Part shown: in pieces, positions 1-5,612 of the stretch
Layout: every line of letters starts with the position of its first letter
How positions within the stretch are numbered: position 1 is the stretch's first letter
The notes under the pieces: model-generated
The model's database searches: none
Told to the model about the DNA's origin: nothing
Seen by the model: the letters and a program-made list of their open reading frames with translations, nothing else
Translations under genes and position numbers: made by a program
From: a virus
Strand: one strand, 5' to 3'
Length of the DNA stretch: 30,501 nt
IMG/VR virus record: IMGVR_UViG_3300017969_000077
Coordinates: 1-30,501 of that record

Positions 1-1
1 A

Positions 2-61
2 GTCGAGCTTGCCGACTCGATCGGCAGAGCAGCAGCCGCGGCACTCGCCTCGGCCTGCTAA
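2..61 (+). CDS. C-terminal tail of a gene cut by the left edge
   Basis: The first bases read as an open frame of 19 codons ending in TAA at 59-61. The tail is alanine-rich, ending VELADSIGRAAAAALASAC. Nothing can be said about function because the body of the gene lies outside the window. The call rests on the open frame, codon style like the neighbours, and the repeat and hairpin that follow its stop as they do after other genes here. It could be a chance open frame. Confidence 0.45.
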   Translation, partial: VELADSIGRAAAAALASAC

Positions 62-80
62 GGTCACGGAGTGCAGACGG
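52..80 (+). repeat. GGCCTGC / TGCAGACGG dispersed repeat, copy 1
   Basis: CGGCCTGCTAAGG is followed by TGCAGACGG at 72-80. It overlaps the stop of the left-edge gene. Confidence 0.55.
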
Positions 81-106
81 GTAGTCCTTTCCCCGTCGCC
101 TCCGTC

Positions 107-153
107 GTGTTGGCCCGGGGTGGAGTCGTCCTTTCCTCCCCCGGGTCGACACA
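107..153 (+). terminator. GC-rich hairpin, possible terminator
   Basis: GTGT..G.CCCGGGG pairs with CCCCGGG..C.ACAC around a loop containing TCCTTTCC. The loop sequence resembles that of the hairpin at 3803-3843. No clear U-run follows, so intrinsic termination is plausible but not proven. Confidence 0.45.
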
Positions 154-158
154 ACTTC

Positions 159-189
159 AGGCCTGCCCCCTAGGCATTAATGCAGACGG
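159..189 (+). repeat. GCC-TA-GGC / TGCAGACGG dispersed repeat, copy 2
   Basis: A GGCCTGC stretch and TAGGC are followed by TGCAGACGG at 181-189. Related copies lie at about 52-80, 209-240, 3508-3538 and 5257-5286. Function unknown. Confidence 0.6.
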
Positions 190-208
190 GCACCTCTCGA
201 GAGTGTTC

Positions 209-240
209 CGGCCCGCCATAGGCCCCGACGGTGCAGACGG
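209..240 (+). repeat. GCC-TA-GGC / TGCAGACGG dispersed repeat, copy 3
   Basis: CGGCCCGCCATAGGC is followed by TGCAGACGG (232-240) directly upstream of the promoter element at 248-264. The same arrangement recurs at 3508-3538 and 5257-5286. Confidence 0.6.
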
Positions 241-247
241 ACTCGAA

Positions 248-264
248 TCTAAAGAGGTTATAAT
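248..264 (+). promoter_or_regulatory. 18-bp element promoter, leaderless class
   Basis: TCTAAAGAGGTTATAAT, with -10 at 259-264. The ATG of the next gene is 7 nt after the -10. Confidence 0.8.
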
Positions 265-271
265 AGCCAAC

Positions 272-394
272 ATGGAAGAGACAATCTGCGAGATGTGCGA
301 GGCACTAATCTTCGCGATCGACTACGAGGACAATCGGGCGATTTGGTCGCATCTCGACGAGTCGAACTGCGACGATCCGGTACCCGCGTTCTGA
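272..394 (+). CDS. Small acidic cysteine-pair protein
   Basis: A 40-residue acidic protein (MEETICEMCEALIF...). A CxxC pair near residues 6-9, a later His and a Cys near residue 33 could bind a metal. The start is chosen because this ATG sits 7 nt after TATAAT, matching the leaderless arrangement seen repeatedly here; an in-frame extension back to position 71 would cross the promoter and a hairpin. No family is recognised. The gene at 414 follows after 19 bp without its own element, so the two probably form one transcript. Confidence 0.75.
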   Translation: MEETICEMCEALIFAIDYEDNRAIWSHLDESNCDDPVPAF

Positions 395-413
395 AGACAG
401 TAAGGTACTGAGC

Positions 414-572
414 ATGGGACTATTCACCGGGTACCTGCTGTACCGGGCAGGCAAGAAGCGAGCTCAGCGACAGCTCGACGACTGGCTCGAGCTCAACGAG
501 ATCTGTGACAACTGTGGCCACGAGAAGATGTACCACTCGGCGTTCATGGACAGATGCCCTGAGCCTGAGTGA
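414..572 (+). CDS. Small zinc-ribbon-like protein
   Basis: A 52-residue protein with a basic N-terminal half (GKKRAQRQ) and a C-terminal CDNCGH...C arrangement (C31, C34, H36, a later His and C48) suggesting one zinc site. Its stop lies 1 bp before the next promoter element. The ribosome binding site is weak (TAAGGT). Codon choice matches the flanking genes. Many actinophages carry proteins of this size and type, but I do not recognise a named family. Confidence 0.65.
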   Translation: MGLFTGYLLYRAGKKRAQRQLDDWLELNEICDNCGHEKMYHSAFMDRCPEPE

Positions 573-573
573 A

Positions 574-591
574 TTCTAAAGAAGTTATAAT
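574..591 (+). promoter_or_regulatory. 18-bp element promoter, leadered class
   Basis: Exact consensus TTCTAAAGAAGTTATAAT. It is followed by GACATCGTCAGCCC and a GAAAGGA ribosome binding site before the ATG at 632. Confidence 0.85.
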
Positions 592-631
592 GACATCGTC
601 AGCCCAACCCACTACGAAAGGATACACAACG

Positions 632-883
632 ATGTTCACCCCAGAAGAGATCAAGGACGCTCTCCGAATCATCGCCAAGCGCGATGGACGTGCGACCCGC
701 GAGGACGCGATCGAGTACCTCTATCAGATGGAGCTGGATTATTCCGACCAGCTCGCCGACCAGCTCGCCGAGATGCGAGCCGAGTTCGGAATGAGCTGGG
801 TCTGCGGCGGCGGTAGCGCCGAGGACGTTAGCGCAGCGTGGTCAATGCATCGCGACGACTACATCGCCGGCCGGATCGGCTGA
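632..883 (+). CDS. Hypothetical acidic helical protein
   Basis: An 83-residue soluble protein (MFTPEEIKDALRIIAKRDG...). The N-terminal part suggests a small helical domain; a CGGGS turn is followed by a C-terminal helix. The ATG at 632 is preferred over an earlier in-frame ATG at 569 because it follows the GAAAGGA site, whereas the earlier codon lies inside the preceding gene. It is a single-gene transcription unit between two copies of the 18-bp element. No function is recognised. Confidence 0.75.
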   Translation: MFTPEEIKDALRIIAKRDGRATREDAIEYLYQMELDYSDQLADQLAEMRAEFGMSWVCGGGSAEDVSAAWSMHRDDYIAGRIG

Positions 884-901
884 TTCTAAAGAAGTTATAA
901 T
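884..901 (+). promoter_or_regulatory. 18-bp element promoter, leadered class
   Basis: Exact consensus overlapping the previous stop region. The leader contains GTCAGCCCAACCCACTACG and GAAAGGA before the ATG at 938. Confidence 0.85.
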
Positions 902-937
902 AGTCTACGTCAGCCCAACCCACTACGAAAGGACATC

Positions 938-1393
938 ATGACAATCGCGACTTACAAGTGGCACGACGACAGAGTCCTCGAGATCTCGTCAGACGACTTC
1001 GATCTTCGGATCCGCAAGCGCGTCTGGGAGCCCCGCTACGAGCGCTACTCGAGCTTCGTCAGCGCGCCTCGGATCTACGTGCAGGTCGGAGACTTCAATC
1101 TTCTCGAGAACCTGGAGAATCGCCGCCGTCGGCCGTACACCGAGTTCCGCAAGTACATCGAGCGGGTGGTGTGGCCGACCCTCGGCTGGCAGGAGACTGC
1201 TCCGAAGCTCGGATGGCGCCAGAACGCAGGGTGCAGCATGTGCCCCTGCTCGCCTGGATTCGTCGTCCAAGTCGAGGGCTGGCGACCAGTCGAGTCGATC
1301 GGCGCGCGCTTCGATATGTGGCTCGACATCAAGACGCCCGACTTCGTCAGCGTCGACGAGCGCAAGCCCGCGATGGTGCCGGTTCTCATCTGA
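938..1393 (+). CDS. CPCSPGF-motif protein, paralogue of the gene at 9184
   Basis: A 151-residue protein. Its C-terminal half carries a cysteine cluster GCSMCPCSPGF (C99, C102, C104). Before it lie ENLENR.RRP and a WPTLGW..TAPKLGW stretch. The same order of motifs occurs in the protein at 9184-9741, so the two are paralogues. The cysteine cluster suggests metal binding; no enzymatic motif is seen. The start has a GAAAGGA site 6 nt upstream. Long frames on the other strand and in +1 across this gene are shadows. Confidence 0.85.
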   Translation: MTIATYKWHDDRVLEISSDDFDLRIRKRVWEPRYERYSSFVSAPRIYVQVGDFNLLENLENRRRRPYTEFRKYIERVVWPTLGWQETAPKLGWRQNAGCSMCPCSPGFVVQVEGWRPVESIGARFDMWLDIKTPDFVSVDERKPAMVPVLI

Positions 1394-1395
1394 GA

Positions 1396-1410
1396 GCCGG
1401 CGCCTCCGGC
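1396..1410 (+). terminator. Short GC hairpin after the CPCSPGF gene
   Basis: GCCGG CGCCT CCGGC hairpin directly after the stop codon, just before the next promoter. There is no U-run. Confidence 0.35.
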
Positions 1411-1414
1411 GGAG

Positions 1415-1432
1415 TTCTAAAGAAGTTATAAT
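1415..1432 (+). promoter_or_regulatory. 18-bp element promoter, leaderless class
   Basis: Exact consensus with -10 at 1427-1432. An ATG follows 7 nt later at 1440. Confidence 0.8.
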
Positions 1433-1439
1433 TGACCAC

Positions 1440-1610
1440 ATGGAAGGAGACACAGTGACAATGAAAGATGCAGTGAAGGCGATCCTCGAGTCGCTCATGG
1501 AGGATGTCAACGTCGTCGAAGATGGCGAGTCGTTGGAGCCCGCCGTGATGCTCGCGATCGGCGAGCTCTACTCGGCCCTCGATCAGATCCGTCTCGCCGA
1601 GAGAGTCTAA
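1440..1610 (+). CDS. Small acidic helical protein
   Basis: 56 residues from the leaderless ATG at 1440, which gives MEGDTVTMKDAV. A GTG at 1455 in the same frame sits behind AAGGAGA and is an alternative start, as is the ATG at 1461. The rest is a helical acidic protein with no cysteines and no recognisable family. The next gene begins 9 bp after its stop behind GGAG, so the two are probably co-transcribed. Confidence 0.7.
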   Translation: MEGDTVTMKDAVKAILESLMEDVNVVEDGESLEPAVMLAIGELYSALDQIRLAERV

Positions 1611-1619
1611 GGAGCGGCC

Positions 1620-1799
1620 ATGGACTTCGACCTCGAGATGCAGTACGAAGATCGCACGCACATCGGAGACGACTACGAGCCCGGCGACGAGTTCGACTGG
1701 GATCGGAACGACTCGAGACAGTACTGCGTGCATGGGACGTTCATCGGATCCTGGTGGGGTCCGGACATCCTCTGCGCCGCGTGCGAGTTCGGCGACTGA
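1620..1799 (+). CDS. Small protein with CxHG...GPD..C..CE motif
   Basis: A 59-residue acidic protein. The C-terminal half reads YCVHGTFIGSWWGPDILC followed by AACE. From general knowledge, the spacing C-x-H-G...GPD...C-x2-C-E recurs in many small actinophage proteins of unknown function and probably makes one zinc site (two Cys plus a Cys/His pair). It starts behind GGAG 9 bp after the upstream stop and ends 1 bp before the next promoter element. Confidence 0.75.
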   Translation: MDFDLEMQYEDRTHIGDDYEPGDEFDWDRNDSRQYCVHGTFIGSWWGPDILCAACEFGD

Positions 1800-1817
1800 T
1801 TCTAAAGAAGTTACAAT
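1800..1817 (+). promoter_or_regulatory. 18-bp element promoter, leadered class
   Basis: TTCTAAAGAAGTTACAAT. The leader contains GTCAGCAACC and ACGAAAGGACACC before the ATG at 1858. Confidence 0.85.
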
Positions 1818-1857
1818 GATACTGTCAGCAACCACGCTGGCACGACGAAAGGACACC

Positions 1858-2211
1858 ATGGAAACTCTGACCAGAACCGCAGACGCGACCTTCACGAAGA
1901 TCCTCGAGTTCATCGACGAGATCAACAGTCGCCCAGAGAACGCATGCGGCTTCGCGCAGCGTGTCTACGAGACTGATGGCGGCCGCAAGTACGTTCGCGT
2001 GACCATGCGGTACATCCGAGACGATGGCCAGCACGAGGGTGGCTCGGTCCACATGTTCATCGGCATGGCCGAGGGCATCTACGGAGACATCTACAAGCCG
2101 GCCAGCTACAAGGCGCCGGCGTTGAATGGAGCACGCTACAACCTCTTCGACGACTGGGATCAGATCCTGGAAGTCTGGGACTGGGCTGGCGGCTGGCTCT
2201 ACAAGCGGTGA
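1858..2211 (+). CDS. Hypothetical soluble protein
   Basis: A 117-residue protein beginning METLTRTADATFTKILEF. It is mixed alpha/beta with a tryptophan-rich C-terminus (WDQILEVWDWAGGW). No membrane segment, cysteine pair or catalytic signature is obvious. The ATG at 1858 follows GAAAGGACACC; longer in-frame extensions run through the promoter and are rejected. It is a single-gene unit, closed by a strong hairpin at 2215-2255. It is not recognised. Confidence 0.8.
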   Translation: METLTRTADATFTKILEFIDEINSRPENACGFAQRVYETDGGRKYVRVTMRYIRDDGQHEGGSVHMFIGMAEGIYGDIYKPASYKAPALNGARYNLFDDWDQILEVWDWAGGWLYKR

Positions 2212-2214
2212 TCG

Positions 2215-2255
2215 CGCCGGGGTGGTCGGCTTGGGCTGGCCGGCCACCCCTGGCG
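2215..2255 (+). terminator. Long GC-rich hairpin after the gene at 1858
   Basis: CGCCGGGGTGG pairs with CCACCCC-GGCG across a GC-rich loop, immediately after the stop and before the next element. It is a good candidate terminator although no U-run follows. Confidence 0.5.
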
Positions 2256-2256
2256 A

Positions 2257-2274
2257 TTCTAAAGAAGATACAAT
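2257..2274 (+). promoter_or_regulatory. 18-bp element promoter, leadered class
   Basis: TTCTAAAGAAGATACAAT. The leader has CAAGCCCACAACG and GAAAGGA before the ATG at 2308. Confidence 0.85.
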
Positions 2275-2307
2275 AGTATCTACAAGCCCACAACGAAAGG
2301 ACGAAGG

Positions 2308-2646
2308 ATGCGGGTGCGAGTCTACTACAACCTTCACAAGCGCACGTTCAGCATTCAACATCACATCGATGGCAGATGGCTGGTCAGAGACTACGCCGAC
2401 GAGGTGCGTCTACGAGACGTCGTGTTCAAGGTCAGCGAGGCTGGCAGGCGCCGAGTCCTCGCGGAGGGCCGCAAGAATGTGCACGCGTTCGTCATCGGAA
2501 CCCTGGTCGACGATCTGCCAGACACTCCCACGAAGGTGATGTACAACCCGCGGACGCAGAGCACCTTCATCGAGAAGGAGACGCAGCGGCCGGTGCATAG
2601 CGCGGAGTACGCCAGGCTCATCAACAAGCAAGTCTTGGTCGCGTGA
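2308..2646 (+). CDS. Conserved phage protein of the YYNLHK...RKNVHAFV type
   Basis: A 112-residue basic protein opening MRVRVYYNLHKRTFS, with a mid-part RRVLAEGRKNVHAFVIGTL. From memory, small phage proteins sharing 'YYNLHK..FS' and 'R.RKNVHAFV.G' are common across unrelated phages, with no assigned role. The basic residues around RRRVLAEGRKNVHAF might contact nucleic acid; this is inference. The start is fixed by GAAAGGA 8 nt upstream. Confidence 0.85.
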   Translation: MRVRVYYNLHKRTFSIQHHIDGRWLVRDYADEVRLRDVVFKVSEAGRRRVLAEGRKNVHAFVIGTLVDDLPDTPTKVMYNPRTQSTFIEKETQRPVHSAEYARLINKQVLVA

Positions 2647-2648
2647 GA

Positions 2649-2666
2649 TTCTAAAGAAGATACAAT
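2649..2666 (+). promoter_or_regulatory. 18-bp element promoter, leadered class
   Basis: TTCTAAAGAAGATACAAT just after the previous stop. The leader has CATCAGCTTACAACG and GAAAGGA before the ATG at 2699. Confidence 0.85.
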
Positions 2667-2698
2667 TACCTCATCAGCTTACAACGAAAGGACACAGC

Positions 2699-2926
2699 AT
2701 GAACATCGGAGAACTCAAGACTCTCGTCGACGAGGCGATCGCTCGCGGCATCGACCCAGAGTGCACTGTAGTTCTGGACGCGCAGGCTCTCAGGAACTCG
2801 TGGGACTGGCCGATCCTCAAGAAGGTGCACGACCCAAGCGTGAACTCAGACTACCTGTGGTTCACTCTTGTTCCTGGCGAGGAAGCGGACAATCGCTTCA
2901 GCCCTGGGCACGTCAACGACGACTGA
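2699..2926 (+). CDS. Hypothetical small acidic protein
   Basis: 75 residues, MNIGELKTLVDEAIARGID..., with a predicted N-terminal helix, then VVLDAQALRNS and WFTLVPGEEAD. Small phage proteins beginning 'M.I.EL...ID.A...G' and containing 'D..V.LD' are often found, but I cannot name a family. GAAAGGACACAGC precedes the ATG. It is a single-gene unit between two promoter elements. Confidence 0.8.
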   Translation: MNIGELKTLVDEAIARGIDPECTVVLDAQALRNSWDWPILKKVHDPSVNSDYLWFTLVPGEEADNRFSPGHVNDD

Positions 2927-2944
2927 TTCTAAAGAAGATACAAT
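2927..2944 (+). promoter_or_regulatory. 18-bp element promoter, leadered class
   Basis: TTCTAAAGAAGATACAAT. The leader has CAACTACAACG and GAAAGGA before the ATG at 2978. Confidence 0.85.
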
Positions 2945-2977
2945 AGATCATACCAACTACAACGAAAGGACAGCAAG

Positions 2978-3499
2978 ATGGGAATGGACGTTTACGGGCA
3001 CAGCCCGAAGACTGAAGAGGGCGAGTACTTCCGGGCGAACGTCTGGGGATGGCGTCCGATCTGGGACTACTGCGTGCAGATGCACCCGCACCTGGTCGGC
3101 GATGAGCCAGAGTACGGCCACTACAACGACGGCTACGGCCTCGATGAGGAGGGCGCTACGCGGCTTGGTGAGGCGATCGAGCAAGATCTTCGAGACGGGC
3201 GTGCACACGCCTACATCGAGTCTCGGAACAAGTACCTCGCGAAGCTTGAGCGCCCTGAGTGCGACTGGTGCGATAAGACGGGAATCCGCACGGACAAGGT
3301 CGGCGTGGACATGGGCATGCCCGAGAAAGCTCTCGACGCGGTGACGGCTATCATGGTTGGGCGTACGCACGGATGGTGCAACGGCTGCAACGGCGAGGGA
3401 CGTCAGGATCACCCGGAAACTCTCTACTCTCTCGAGATCGGTGACCTCGACGAGTTCGCGGTGTTTCTGATCAACAGTGGAGGCTTCGGCATCCACTGA
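2978..3499 (+). CDS. Conserved MGMDVYG-type zinc protein, paralogue of the gene at 13787
   Basis: A 173-residue protein opening MGMDVYGHSPKTEEGEYF, with NVWGWRPIWDYC near residues 21-32. Two cysteine pairs, C95/C98 and C134/C137 (CNGCNGEG), resemble DnaJ-type zinc repeats. Proteins starting 'MGMDVYG..P....G.YFR...W.WRP' occur in many phages and some bacteria without known function. The gene at 13787-14305 has the same plan, including both Cys pairs, DMGMP/DLSMP and the SGGF.I C-terminus, so this is a paralogous pair. A GAAAGGA leader fixes the start. Confidence 0.9.
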   Translation: MGMDVYGHSPKTEEGEYFRANVWGWRPIWDYCVQMHPHLVGDEPEYGHYNDGYGLDEEGATRLGEAIEQDLRDGRAHAYIESRNKYLAKLERPECDWCDKTGIRTDKVGVDMGMPEKALDAVTAIMVGRTHGWCNGCNGEGRQDHPETLYSLEIGDLDEFAVFLINSGGFGIH

Positions 3500-3507
3500 G
3501 AGAGTTC

Positions 3508-3538
3508 AGGCCTGCCTAAGGCTGCGCAGTGCAGACGG
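3508..3538 (+). repeat. GCC-TA-GGC / TGCAGACGG dispersed repeat, copy 4
   Basis: GGCCTGCCTAAGGC is followed by TGCAGACGG at 3530-3538, immediately upstream of the promoter element at 3544. Confidence 0.6.
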
Positions 3539-3543
3539 ACAGC

Positions 3544-3561
3544 TTCTAAAGAAGATACAAT
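3544..3561 (+). promoter_or_regulatory. 18-bp element promoter, leadered class
   Basis: TTCTAAAGAAGATACAAT. A leader of about 40 nt with CGAAAGGACG precedes the ATG at 3602. Confidence 0.85.
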
Positions 3562-3601
3562 AGACAAGGCAACGAAGAACCAAACTCGAAAGGACGAAAA
3601 G

Positions 3602-3796
3602 ATGAGGACGTACTTTGCAATGGACGGAAACTACGGAGACGCAGAGGAGTTTCTCGTAGTCGACACGTCGATGTGGGATGACGACGACTGGGCCGCGATC
3701 GAGTTCGCGACGAGCAGCGAGCGACTCGCGATCGCGCGACAGATCGACGATGGCGAGTACAACCCGAACCAGCTCGAGCTCCCGCTCGAATCCTGA
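3602..3796 (+). CDS. Hypothetical small acidic protein
   Basis: A 64-residue very acidic protein (MRTYFAMDGNYGDAEEF...) with a run of Asp around MWDDDDW, then SERLAIARQIDDGEY, ending NQLELPLES. No cysteines or membrane segment. The start is set by CGAAAGGACG. It is flanked by the TGCAGACGG repeat plus promoter upstream and a strong hairpin downstream, so it is an isolated transcription unit. Function unknown. Confidence 0.75.
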   Translation: MRTYFAMDGNYGDAEEFLVVDTSMWDDDDWAAIEFATSSERLAIARQIDDGEYNPNQLELPLES

Positions 3797-3802
3797 GATC
3801 TT

Positions 3803-3843
3803 GCCGGCCCAGGGGGGTTACTCCTTTCCCCCTCTGGGCCGGC
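3803..3843 (+). terminator. Strong GC hairpin, probable terminator
   Basis: GCCGGCCCA pairs exactly with TGGGCCGGC, extended inward by GGGG/CCCC around a TTACTCCTTTC loop. It is placed just after the stop at 3796 and before the next promoter. No U-run is evident. Confidence 0.6.
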
Positions 3844-3852
3844 TGCTCATCA

Positions 3853-3870
3853 TTCTAAAGATGTTATAAT
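3853..3870 (+). promoter_or_regulatory. 18-bp element promoter, leadered class
   Basis: TTCTAAAGATGTTATAAT, with T for A inside the spacer. The leader begins GATCTCGTCAGCCC and ends GAAAGGAAGCAGCCC before the ATG at 3910. Confidence 0.85.
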
Positions 3871-3909
3871 GATCTCGTCAGCCCGACCAACGACGAAAGG
3901 AAGCAGCCC

Positions 3910-4056
3910 ATGGCATACAAGCCCTCCACCCGTCTACACGAGGTCTTCAATCCGACCTTCGGATACATCTGCTTCACCGGCAGCCAGAGCGCCTGCCTGA
4001 GGTACGTGAGCCGCAAGAACAACCCGAACCTCATCGTCCAGCCGGCAGCCCGCTGA
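3910..4056 (+). CDS. Hypothetical 48-residue protein
   Basis: A small basic protein, MAYKPSTRLHEVFNPTFGYI..., with two cysteines 8 residues apart that do not form a standard zinc motif. It is supported by the promoter element and a GAAAGGA leader rather than by homology. The stop codon overlaps a GCCCGC/GCGGGC hairpin. No family is recognised. Confidence 0.7.
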   Translation: MAYKPSTRLHEVFNPTFGYICFTGSQSACLRYVSRKNNPNLIVQPAAR

Positions 4057-4064
4057 TCGCGGGC
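4048..4064 (+). terminator. Hairpin overlapping the stop codon
   Basis: GCCCGC TGATC GCGGGC; the loop contains the TGA stop of the upstream gene. A possible terminator or mRNA-stabilising hairpin. Confidence 0.4.
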
Positions 4065-4076
4065 GCCGGCCGCGAA

Positions 4077-4094
4077 TTCTAAAGAAGTTATAAT
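4077..4094 (+). promoter_or_regulatory. 18-bp element promoter, leadered class
   Basis: Exact consensus. The leader has AATCAAGCCCACTACG and GAAAGGA before the ATG at 4125. Confidence 0.85.
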
Positions 4095-4124
4095 AGAATC
4101 AAGCCCACTACGAAAGGACAGCAG

Positions 4125-4337
4125 ATGGTTTACATGTCACTCCCAGGGAGCCGCCAGATCCTCGGCTCGAATAAGTGCCGCATCCTCATCGACGCATGGC
4201 GAATGCGTTCGATCCGCAGAGCGTACCGCCGTATGCGGCTCCAAGGGATGAGCTCGATCGAAGCCCGCTACATGGTCTTCAATCTCCTGGACGCGGGCCG
4301 ATCAGGCAAGTTCGCCTCAGATTCGCTCCCCGCCTGA
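4125..4337 (+). CDS. Hypothetical strongly basic protein
   Basis: A 70-residue protein rich in Arg (WRMRSIRRAYRRMRLQG), followed by SSIEARYMVFNLLDAGRSG. The charge suggests nucleic-acid or ribosome contact, but that is only inference. The first ATG follows GAAAGGACAGCAG; a second in-frame ATG lies at codon 4. It is a single-gene unit. Confidence 0.75.
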   Translation: MVYMSLPGSRQILGSNKCRILIDAWRMRSIRRAYRRMRLQGMSSIEARYMVFNLLDAGRSGKFASDSLPA

Positions 4338-4343
4338 TCGTGA

Positions 4344-4361
4344 TTCTAAAGAAGTTATAAT
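4344..4361 (+). promoter_or_regulatory. 18-bp element promoter, leadered class
   Basis: Exact consensus. The leader has ATCAAGCCCACGACG and GAAAGGA before the ATG at 4392. Confidence 0.85.
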
Positions 4362-4391
4362 GATATCAAGCCCACGACGAAAGGACACAGA

Positions 4392-4622
4392 ATGACAGTA
4401 GTGACCAACACGCCAGACTTGCTCGAGAAGCTCAGGATGATCTCCGCGATCCAGGCTCTCCGCGTCGAGATGCATGGCATGAAGATGACCCGAGGCTTCA
4501 GCGCCCTCAAGTTCGTCAAGGAGACGTACGGAATCACCGCCGGCACCAAGGCGAAGGCCTTCGAGCAGATGCTCGAGCTCTACGAGGAGACCTACGGAGA
4601 GGAGTACGGCGGGGCGCGGTGA
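4392..4622 (+). CDS. Hypothetical small helical protein
   Basis: 76 residues, MTVVTNTPDLLEKLRMI..., mostly predicted helix, with a basic mid-part (MHGMKMTRGFSALKFVKETYG) and an acidic C-terminus (LYEETYGEEYGG). No cysteine pairs and no membrane segment. A GAAAGGACACAGA leader sets the start. Its size and helicity would fit a small host-takeover protein, but there is no direct evidence. Confidence 0.75.
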   Translation: MTVVTNTPDLLEKLRMISAIQALRVEMHGMKMTRGFSALKFVKETYGITAGTKAKAFEQMLELYEETYGEEYGGAR

Positions 4623-4637
4623 GCGCCCCCACTCTTC

Positions 4638-4655
4638 TTCTAAAGAAGTTATAAT
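4638..4655 (+). promoter_or_regulatory. 18-bp element promoter, leaderless class (GTG)
   Basis: Exact consensus with AGTCTACGTG after the -10; elsewhere (10127) the equivalent sequence is AGTCTACATG. Confidence 0.8.
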
Positions 4656-4662
4656 AGTCTAC

Positions 4663-4896
4663 GTGGAAAGGAATAACGACGAGATGGACGCGATGGAAAA
4701 GATCGAGGTGCTCGACAGATTCGAGACGTTTCAAGAGGGGCTGATGGACAGACTTCAAGATCGGCTCATGGCGAATGACGTGAGCGAAGTCGCCGACATG
4801 GAGAGGCTCCTCGAGCGGCTCGCGGAAGAGATCGAGAAGCGGCGAAGCGAGATCGAGCAGGAGATCGACATCGCGGTCTCTGACTTCTTCGACTGA
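4663..4896 (+). CDS. Acidic coiled-coil protein
   Basis: 77 residues from a GTG placed 7 nt after the -10 (MERNNDEMDAMEKIEVL...). An alternative ATG at 4684 follows GAAAGGA with long spacing. Nearly the whole sequence is charged helix with heptad-like leucines (MERLLERLAEEIEKRRSEIEQEI), so a coiled coil is likely. No family is recognised. Confidence 0.75.
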   Translation: MERNNDEMDAMEKIEVLDRFETFQEGLMDRLQDRLMANDVSEVADMERLLERLAEEIEKRRSEIEQEIDIAVSDFFD

Positions 4897-4898
4897 GC

Positions 4899-4916
4899 TT
4901 CTAAAGAAGTTATAAT
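4899..4916 (+). promoter_or_regulatory. 18-bp element promoter, leaderless or short leader
   Basis: Exact consensus. An ATG follows 6 nt after the -10 at 4923, and a second ATG at 4941 is preceded by GAAAGGA. Confidence 0.8.
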
Positions 4917-4922
4917 AAAACC

Positions 4923-5240
4923 ATGAAAGGACACACGGACATGAAGTCAGTATTCGACACGGTCAAGGTCGCGGACGCGAGCTTTCACCGAAACGGAGTC
5001 GCCGGCGAGGGATTCACCGTACGGCTCATCGACGACACGTATGACGGCGAGCCCGTGCGGCTGGTCGCCATCACGTTCGATAGCGACCCGATGCGGACGG
5101 CGGTCTTGGACGTCGATCTTCTCGCGGATGGCGTCATCGCGTTCGGCGAGAACTCGTGGCGCGGAGATCACTACGCTCTTGCTCTCGGTCTGACGAAGTC
5201 AGGCGAGCGCGCGTCGATGGCGTTTGGCTCGAGAGAGTGA
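4923..5240 (+). CDS. Conserved phage protein of the FHRNGV...NSWRGDHY type
   Basis: 105 residues from ATG 4923 (leaderless) or 99 from ATG 4941 (behind GAAAGGA); both fit the patterns of this phage. It contains SFHRNGVAGEGFTV, then AITFDSDP, AVLDVDLLADGVIAFGENSWRGDHY. From memory, 'FHRNG..GEGF...LDVD...G...FG.NSWRGD' recurs in small actinophage proteins with no assigned function. It is probably a compact beta-rich domain. Confidence 0.85.
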   Translation: MKGHTDMKSVFDTVKVADASFHRNGVAGEGFTVRLIDDTYDGEPVRLVAITFDSDPMRTAVLDVDLLADGVIAFGENSWRGDHYALALGLTKSGERASMAFGSRE

Positions 5241-5241
5241 C

Positions 5242-5259
5242 GCCGGCGAGCGCACCGGC
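5242..5259 (+). terminator. Short GC hairpin
   Basis: GCCGG and CCGGC pair around an 8-nt loop just after the stop at 5240. It is followed by the TGCAGACGG repeat. Confidence 0.35.
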
Positions 5260-5286
5260 CCGCCTATAGGCGAGCTATGCAGACGG
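5257..5286 (+). repeat. GCC-TA-GGC / TGCAGACGG dispersed repeat, copy 5
   Basis: GGCCCGCCTATAGGC contains the perfect palindrome GCCTATAGGC and is followed by TGCAGACGG at 5278-5286, upstream of the promoter at 5295. Confidence 0.6.
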
Positions 5287-5294
5287 ACTGTCTT

Positions 5295-5312
5295 TACTAA
5301 AGAAAGTATAAT
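5295..5312 (+). promoter_or_regulatory. 18-bp element promoter, leaderless class
   Basis: TACTAAAGAAAGTATAAT with -10 at 5307-5312. The ATG follows 6 nt later. Confidence 0.8.
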
Positions 5313-5318
5313 AGACTC

Positions 5319-5588
5319 ATGAACGAGAACAAGTCACTGATCGCTTGGGACGCAATCCCCGACCTCGCAGTCGAGCTGGAGAAGCTCCCGACTGGCGCAT
5401 GGGCGCTTCGCTGGTCCGATGGCGTCGCGAACGAGTGGGAGGAGGAGTTCGAGTTGCTGAGCGTCGCGTTCATTCGACTCGCGAGTCTTTCCCGATGCTC
5501 CGAGTCGGATTGGGACAGAGGTTTCTCGCTCGACGCAGAATCTCACTCGATCGTCGCTGACGAGATTCTAGAGTCACTCGTCGAGTAA
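5319..5588 (+). CDS. Hypothetical acidic protein
   Basis: An 89-residue acidic protein (MNENKSLIAWDAIPDLAVELEK...) with five tryptophans and a single cysteine. No upstream ribosome binding site exists; the ATG lies 6 nt after TATAAT, so the mRNA is probably leaderless. Family unknown. A TGCAGACGG repeat lies upstream of its promoter. Confidence 0.75.
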   Translation: MNENKSLIAWDAIPDLAVELEKLPTGAWALRWSDGVANEWEEEFELLSVAFIRLASLSRCSESDWDRGFSLDAESHSIVADEILESLVE

Positions 5589-5612
5589 TGTCTCTGCCCA
5601 CTCTCCCTAGAG

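Larger units (their letters stand above)
62..247. other. Noncoding region with three TGCAGACGG repeats and a strong hairpin
   Basis: No convincing gene is seen. The stretch holds three copies of a TGCAGACGG motif (72-80, 181-189, 232-240), each preceded by a GGCC(T/C)GC...TAGG-like stretch. It also holds a long GC-rich inverted repeat (107-153). It ends at the promoter of the gene at 272. An open frame through it would extend that gene upstream, but it has no ribosome binding site and reads through the hairpin. Confidence 0.6.

Noticed and set aside
71-271. In-frame upstream extension of the gene at 272
   Set aside because: It would cross a strong hairpin, three repeats and the promoter, has no ribosome binding site, and the leaderless ATG at 272 matches the pattern of many neighbours.
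958-1925. Several long frames on both strands across the 938 gene region
   Set aside because: They are shadows of the real genes at 938, 1440 and 1620: composition is Arg-rich and they lack start signals.
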